Assembly (NCBI GenBank): GCA_012861695.1
Contig: JAAOOA010000006.1
Coordinates: forward strand, 33,561,554 to 33,625,553
DNA: 64,000 nucleotides
Source of the DNA: Trematomus loennbergii
Taxonomy: Eukaryota; Chordata; Actinopteri; Perciformes; Nototheniidae
Reading direction: 5' to 3'
Below the pieces are notes generated by a model that did no database searches, was not told where the DNA came from, and saw only the letters and a program-made list of their open reading frames with translations. The translations under genes were made by a program, and so were the position numbers. Positions within the stretch are counted from its first letter, which is position 1; each line of letters begins with the position of its first letter. Shown in pieces: positions 60,363 to 64,000 of this stretch.

Positions 60363-62543
60363 GCTTGGTTTCACAACAAATCACACAAGTTTATATTTAG
60401 CTATTGGAACAAAGTGTCAATTTTCCTGAGCAAACTAACAAAAATGCTAGTCTATTTTTATTCTGATTTGCCATTACAACAAAGTGTCAAGTCTCCTGGG
60501 AGACTAACACAAATGGCCAAGGCTGACTATATTTCAAGTCATCCCGGCGGGGTATTGGGTTAAATTTTCAACCAGCAATAATCACGTCTCAGTAGAACTT
60601 CCTGGACTATGAAATTGCCGCTGCGCAAAATATTGAAGGAATAACCCAGATTAAACTCAACTTTCTCCAACAATAACAACCCACATGGTTCATTCTCAAA
60701 CCTTTATATTCATTTTGAAGTCTCACAATATCATATAAACTGGAGGATAAAGCTTAGTTTCAAAACAAACCTAGAATCACAAGTTTATATTTAGCTATTT
60801 GAACAAAGTGTCAACTGTCCTGGGTAAATAACCAAAAATGCTAGTCTAACTCATTCTAATTGGCCATTAGAACACAGTGTCAACTTTCCTGGAAAACTAA
60901 CAAAAATGCTAGTCTATTTTTATTCTGATTTGCCATTACAACAAAGTGTCAAGTCTCCTGGGAGACTAACAAAAATTGCCAAGGCTGACTATATTTCAAG
61001 TCATCCCGGCGGGGTATTGGGTTAAGTTTTCAACCAGCAATAATCACGTCTCAGTAGAACTTCATGGACTATGAAATTGCCACTGCGCAAGAATGTTGAA
61101 GGAAAAAACCAGATTAAACTCAAATTTCTCAAACCTTTATATTAATTTTGAAGTCGCACAATATCATATAAACTGGAGGATAAAGCTTGGTTTCAAAACA
61201 TAACAAGAATCACACAAGTTCATATTTTCTATTGAACAAAGTGTCAACTGTCCTGGGTAAATAACCAAAAATGCTAGTCTAACTCATTCTAATTGGCCAT
61301 TAAAACACAGTGTCAACTTTTCTGGAAAACTAACAGAAATGCTAGTCTATTTTATTCTGATTTGCCATTAAAAACAAAGTGTCAAGTCTCCTGGGAGACT
61401 AACAAAATTGCCAAGGCTGACTATATTTCAAGTCATCCCGGCGGGGTATTGGGTTAAGTTTTCAACCAGCAATAATCACGTCTCAGTAGAACTTCATGGA
61501 CTATGAATTGCTGCTGCGCAAGAATATTGAAGTAAAATACCAGATTAAACTCAAATTTCTCAAACCTTTATATTAATTTTGAAGTCGCACAATATCATAT
61601 AAACTGGAGGATAAAGCTTGGTTTCAAAACATAACAAGAATCCCACAAGTTCATATTTTTCTATTGAACAAAGTGTCAACTGTCCTGGGTAAATAACCAA
61701 AATGCTAGTCTAACTCATTCTAATTGGCCATTAAAACACAGTGTCAACTTTTCTGGAAAACTAACAGAAATGCTAGTCTATTTTATCTGATTTGCCATTA
61801 AAAACAAAATGTCAAGTCTCCTGGGAGACTAACAAAAATTGCCAAGGCTGACTATATCTCAAGTCATCCCGGCGGGGTATTGGGTTAAGTTTTCAACAAG
61901 CAATAATCACGTCTCAGTAGAACTTCATGGACTATGAAATTGCCGCTGCGCAAGAAATTGAAGTAAAATACCAGATTAAACTCAACTTTCTCCAACAATA
62001 ACAACACACATGGTGCAATTCTCAAACTTTTACATTAACTTTGAAGTCTCACAATATCATATAAACTGGAGGATAAAGCTTGGTTTCACAAACAAACTAG
62101 AATCACACAAGTTTATTTTTAGCTATTTGAACAAAGTGTCAACTGTCCTGGGTAAATAACCAAAAATGCTAGTCTAACTCATTCTAATTGGCCATTAGAA
62201 CAATGTGTCAACTTTCCTGGAAAACTAACAGAAATGCTAGTCTATTTTTATTCTGATTTGCCATTAAAAAACAAAGTGTCAAGTCTCCTGGGAGACTAAC
62301 AAAAATTGCCAAGGCTGACTATATTTCAAGTCATCCCGGCGGGTATTGGGTTAAGTTTTCAACCAGCAATAATCACGTCTCAGTAGAACTTCATGGACTA
62401 TGAAATTGCCGCCGCGCAAGAATATTGAAGTAAATACCAGATTAAACTCAACTTTCTCCAACAATAACAACACACATGGTGCAATTCTCAAACTTTTACA
62501 TTAACTTTGAAGTCGCAGAATATCATATAAACTGGAGGACAAA
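60363..62543 (+). repeat. Higher-order unit 2: A-B-C-D-E (2181 bp)
   Basis: Same diagnostic bases in the same order as unit 1 with a single E. Corresponding monomers across units are closer to each other than to their neighbours, the defining feature of a higher-order repeat. Confidence 0.9.
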
Positions 62544-64000
62544 GCTTGGTTTCACACACAAATCACAAAAGTTTATATTTAGCTATTGGAACAAAGTGTC
62601 AATTTTCCTGGAAAACTAACAAAAATGCTAGTCTATTTTTATTCTGATTTGCCATTACAACAAAGTGTCAAGTCTCCGGGAGACTAACACAAATGGCCAA
62701 GGCGGACTATATTTCAAGTCATCCCGGCGGGGTATTGGGTTAAATTTTCAACCAGCAATAATCACGTCTCAGTAGAACTTCCTGGACTATGAATTGCCGC
62801 TGCGCAAGAATGTTGAAGGAATAACCCAGATTAAACTCAACTTTCTCCAACAATAACAACACACATGGTTCATTTCTCAAACCTTTATATCATTTTGAAG
62901 TCTCACAATATCATATAAACTGGAGGATAAAGCTTAGTTTCAAAACAAACCTAGAATCACACAAGTTTATATTTAGCTATTTGAACAAAGTGTCAACTGT
63001 CCTGGGTAAATAACCAAAAATGCTAGTCTAACTCATTCTAATTGGCCATTAGAACACAGTGTCAACTTTCCTGGAAACTAACAAAAATGCTAGTCTATTT
63101 TTATTCTGATTTGCCATTACAACAAAGTGTCAAGTCTCCTGGGAGACTACCAAAAATTGCCAAGGCTGACTATATTTCAAGTCATCCCGGCGGGGTATTG
63201 GGTTAAGTTTTCAACCAGCAATAATCACGTCTCAGTAGAACTTCATGGACTATGAAATTGCTGCTGCGCAAGAATATTGAAGTAAAATACCAGATTAAAC
63301 TCAAATTTCTCAAACCTTTATATTAATTTTGAAGTCGCACAATATCATATAAACTGGAGGATAAAGCTTGGTTTCAAAACATAACAAGAATCCCACAAGT
63401 TCATATTTTTCTATTTGAACAAAGTGTCAACTGTCCTGGGTAAATAACCAAAAATGCTAGTCTAACTCATTCTAATTGGCCATTAAAACACAGTGTCAAC
63501 TTTTCTGGAAAACTAACAGAAATGCTAGTCTATTTTATTCTGATTTGCCATTAAAAACAAAATGTCAAGTCTCCTGGGAGACTAACAAAAATTGCCAAGG
63601 CTGACTATATCTCAAGTCATCCCGGCGGGGTATTGGGTTAAGTTTTCAACAAGCAATAATCACGTCTCAGTAGAACTTCATGGACTATGAAATTGCCGCT
63701 GCGCAAGAATATTGAAGTAAAATACCAGATTAAACTCAACTTTCTCCAACAATAACAACACACTGGTGCAATTCTCAAACTTTTACATTAACTTTGAAGT
63801 CTCACAATATCATATAAACTGGAGGATAAGCTTGGTTTCAAAACAAACTAGAATCACACAAGTTTATTTTTAGCTATTTGAACAAAGTGTCAACTGTCCT
63901 GGGTAAATAACCAAAAATGCTAGTCTAACTCATTCTAATTGGCCCATTAGAACAATGTGTCAACTTTCCTGAAAACTAACAGAAATGCTAGTCTATTTTT
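62544..64000 (+). repeat. Higher-order unit 3: A-(B/C hybrid)-D-E, truncated by window end
   Basis: The monomer at 62932 starts as B (AGCTTAGTTTC, CCATTACAAC) and ends as C (ATTGCTGCTGCGC, GAAGTAAAATACC), then D follows directly at 63366. One monomer equivalent is lost against unit 2, as expected from unequal exchange between B and C. Confidence 0.88.

Larger units (their letters stand above)
57537..64000 (+). repeat. 464-bp satellite, third block with higher-order repeat
   Basis: Starts mid-monomer and runs off the window. Register points at 57712, 58099, 58533, 58966, 59427, 59895, 60363, 60752, 61185, 61616, 62079, 62544, 62932, 63366 and 63830 give lengths 387, 434, 433, 461, 468, 468, 389, 433, 431, 463, 465, 388, 434 and 464. 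Lengths and diagnostic bases define types A (388), B and C (433), D (462) and E (467). A lacks one 68-bp subrepeat; B and C lack about 30 bp in the tail. All carry CATCCCGGCGGG and an AGTCTCC-TG-GGAGACT hairpin. Confidence 0.95.

Noticed and set aside
51464..64000. Regular repeats considered as a CRISPR array
   Set aside because: Units are contiguous satellites without unique spacers, and the setting is a eukaryotic genome.

Overview
The window looks like repeat-rich DNA from a teleost fish. Supporting signs are long (CA)n, (CT)n and (GACA)n microsatellites, several families of TTAA-flanked non-autonomous DNA transposons, PIF/Harbinger elements with a Myb-like companion, a Jockey-type LINE, and a Ty3/Gypsy element whose primer site fits tRNA-Leu. 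I cannot name the species. I found no ordinary cellular protein-coding gene: every long reading frame with recognisable domains belongs to a mobile element.

Layout. 1-16.6 kb is mostly unique, AT-rich non-coding DNA with microsatellites, a 31-bp minisatellite (6475-7010), a few short DNA transposons and stretches that read like vertebrate conserved non-coding sequence, including an RFX X-box-like site at 406. 16.6-27.1 kb is framed by a large inverted repeat pair (16.63-18.51 and 26.16-27.10 kb). It also contains a 1.14-kb TTAA-flanked element, an approximately 3.3-kb repeat-like block and a 148-bp tandem repeat in which each unit carries an RFX-type palindrome.

28.59-37.88 kb is a nested stack. 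A short terminal-inverted-repeat element (about 1.2 kb after subtraction) was hit by an apparently intact Ty3/Gypsy retrotransposon (29335-34140; LTRs identical by eye; 5-bp target duplication GATAG) and by a PIF/Harbinger element (34392-37684). 38-47.6 kb holds further DNA transposons, a Gypsy LTR scrap, a second copy of the 1.1-kb TTAA element and a LINE with a single in-frame stop in its reverse transcriptase frame.

47.6-64 kb is satellite territory. A satellite with a monomer of about 388-468 bp occupies three blocks (47615-48555, 49739-51463 and 57537 to beyond the window end). It is interrupted by a decayed Harbinger transposase fragment, by a TTAA-type MITE whose empty site is preserved in sister monomers, by a second 146-bp satellite (16 units, 51485-53815), and by a second Harbinger copy plus a hAT-like scrap. 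The last block has higher-order structure: monomer types order as A-B-C-D-E-E, A-B-C-D-E, A-B/C hybrid-D-E. The type differences come from loss of an internal subrepeat of about 68 bp (A) or a tail segment of about 30 bp (B, C).

The elements act on each other mainly by nesting. Each insertion can be dated relative to its host repeat, and several have an uninterrupted sister sequence elsewhere in the window. The most useful material for follow-up is the higher-order satellite, the young Gypsy element, the repeat with X-box palindromes and the paired Harbinger remnants.
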